From assembly GCA_002359085.1 (NCBI GenBank), contig DEQB01000072.1:36165-42733 (forward strand): 6,569 nt of DNA. Reading direction: 5' to 3'. This stretch comes from Erysipelothrix sp. UBA3377 (GTDB lineage: Bacteria > Bacillota_I > Bacilli_A > Erysipelotrichales > Erysipelotrichaceae). The translations under genes and the position numbers were made by a program. Position 1 is the first letter of the stretch; each line of letters opens with the position of its first letter. Shown one piece after another: positions 6,491-6,569 of the stretch. The notes under the pieces are model-generated. The model ran no database searches, was not told the origin of the DNA, and saw nothing but the letters and a program-made list of their open reading frames with translations.

Positions 6491-6569
6491 ACTCGAATCG
6501 TTTAAATTGATCGATAAATCTACGATCATTGGTATAAAATGAACGGATATCGTCAATTCCATATTTAAG
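6489..6569 (-). CDS. pheS: Phenylalanine--tRNA ligase alpha subunit, C-terminal 26 codons only
   Basis: In the frame starting at the window's right edge, the - strand encodes LKYGIDDIRSFYTNDRRFID followed by QFKRFE and TAA. This is the typical end of bacterial PheS: the last catalytic-domain strand and helix with the KYGIDDIR..Y.ND.RF..QF signature, close to motif 3. The rest of the gene lies outside the window. It is immediately upstream of pheT with a 10-nt gap, the usual pheST order. Any promoter or tRNA-sensing leader (T-box) for the operon would be further upstream and is not visible. Confidence 0.93.
   Translation of the reverse strand, partial: LKYGIDDIRSFYTNDRRFIDQFKRFE

Noticed and set aside
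6479..6562. 28-codon N-terminal extension of PheT starting at the ATG at 6562
   Set aside because: It overlaps pheS out of frame, and its sequence is not PheT-like. A strong AAGGAG sits just before the ATG at 6478, where the typical MLLSRKLL start begins.
1..6569. Defence system, mobile element, CRISPR array or horizontally acquired island
   Set aside because: All complete genes belong to known core or common families. No direct-repeat array, transposase, integrase or attachment-like repeat was seen, and base composition looks even by eye.

Overview
The window is low-GC, gene-dense bacterial DNA using the standard code: stops are TAA and TAG, and Trp is TGG where checked. Strong AGGAGG-type ribosome binding sites, hairpin-plus-T terminators, a CatE-like dioxygenase and the YeeI/YeeN type of YebC protein point to a Bacillota-type organism. 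The Erysipelotrichia are a plausible home, but this is only an impression from the protein sequences.

Layout from left to right. Bases 1-122 hold the last 39 codons of an unidentified membrane protein on the + strand. It converges on a 263-aa six-helix voltage-gated-type potassium channel on the - strand (145-936), and the two share a compact hairpin terminator that abuts both stop codons. A 129-bp divergent region (937-1065) carries promoters in both directions. The + promoter drives a single two-domain VOC-family gene (1066-1974) resembling the catechol 2,3-dioxygenase CatE. Its -35 to -10 spacer is filled by a perfect 8-4-8 inverted repeat that looks like a repressor operator. Two separate terminators, one per strand, fill the 80-bp convergent gap at 1975-2054.

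The right two thirds (2055-6569) is one tightly packed - strand operon read right to left: pheS (only its last 26 codons here), pheT, a yebC-family gene and gdhA. Gaps are 10, 16 and 10 bp, the ribosome binding sites of pheT and gdhA overlap the preceding stop codons, and the gdhA end carries the terminator. The operon therefore joins phenylalanyl-tRNA synthetase and a ribosome-associated translation factor to the enzyme linking ammonia and 2-oxoglutarate to glutamate.

The genes are mostly housekeeping and I see no clearly new multi-gene system. No gap exceeds 300 bp, and I found no tRNA, rRNA, mobile element or CRISPR array. The points most worth a second look are the MhqR-box-like operator at the dioxygenase promoter and the attachment of gdhA to a pheST-yebC operon.
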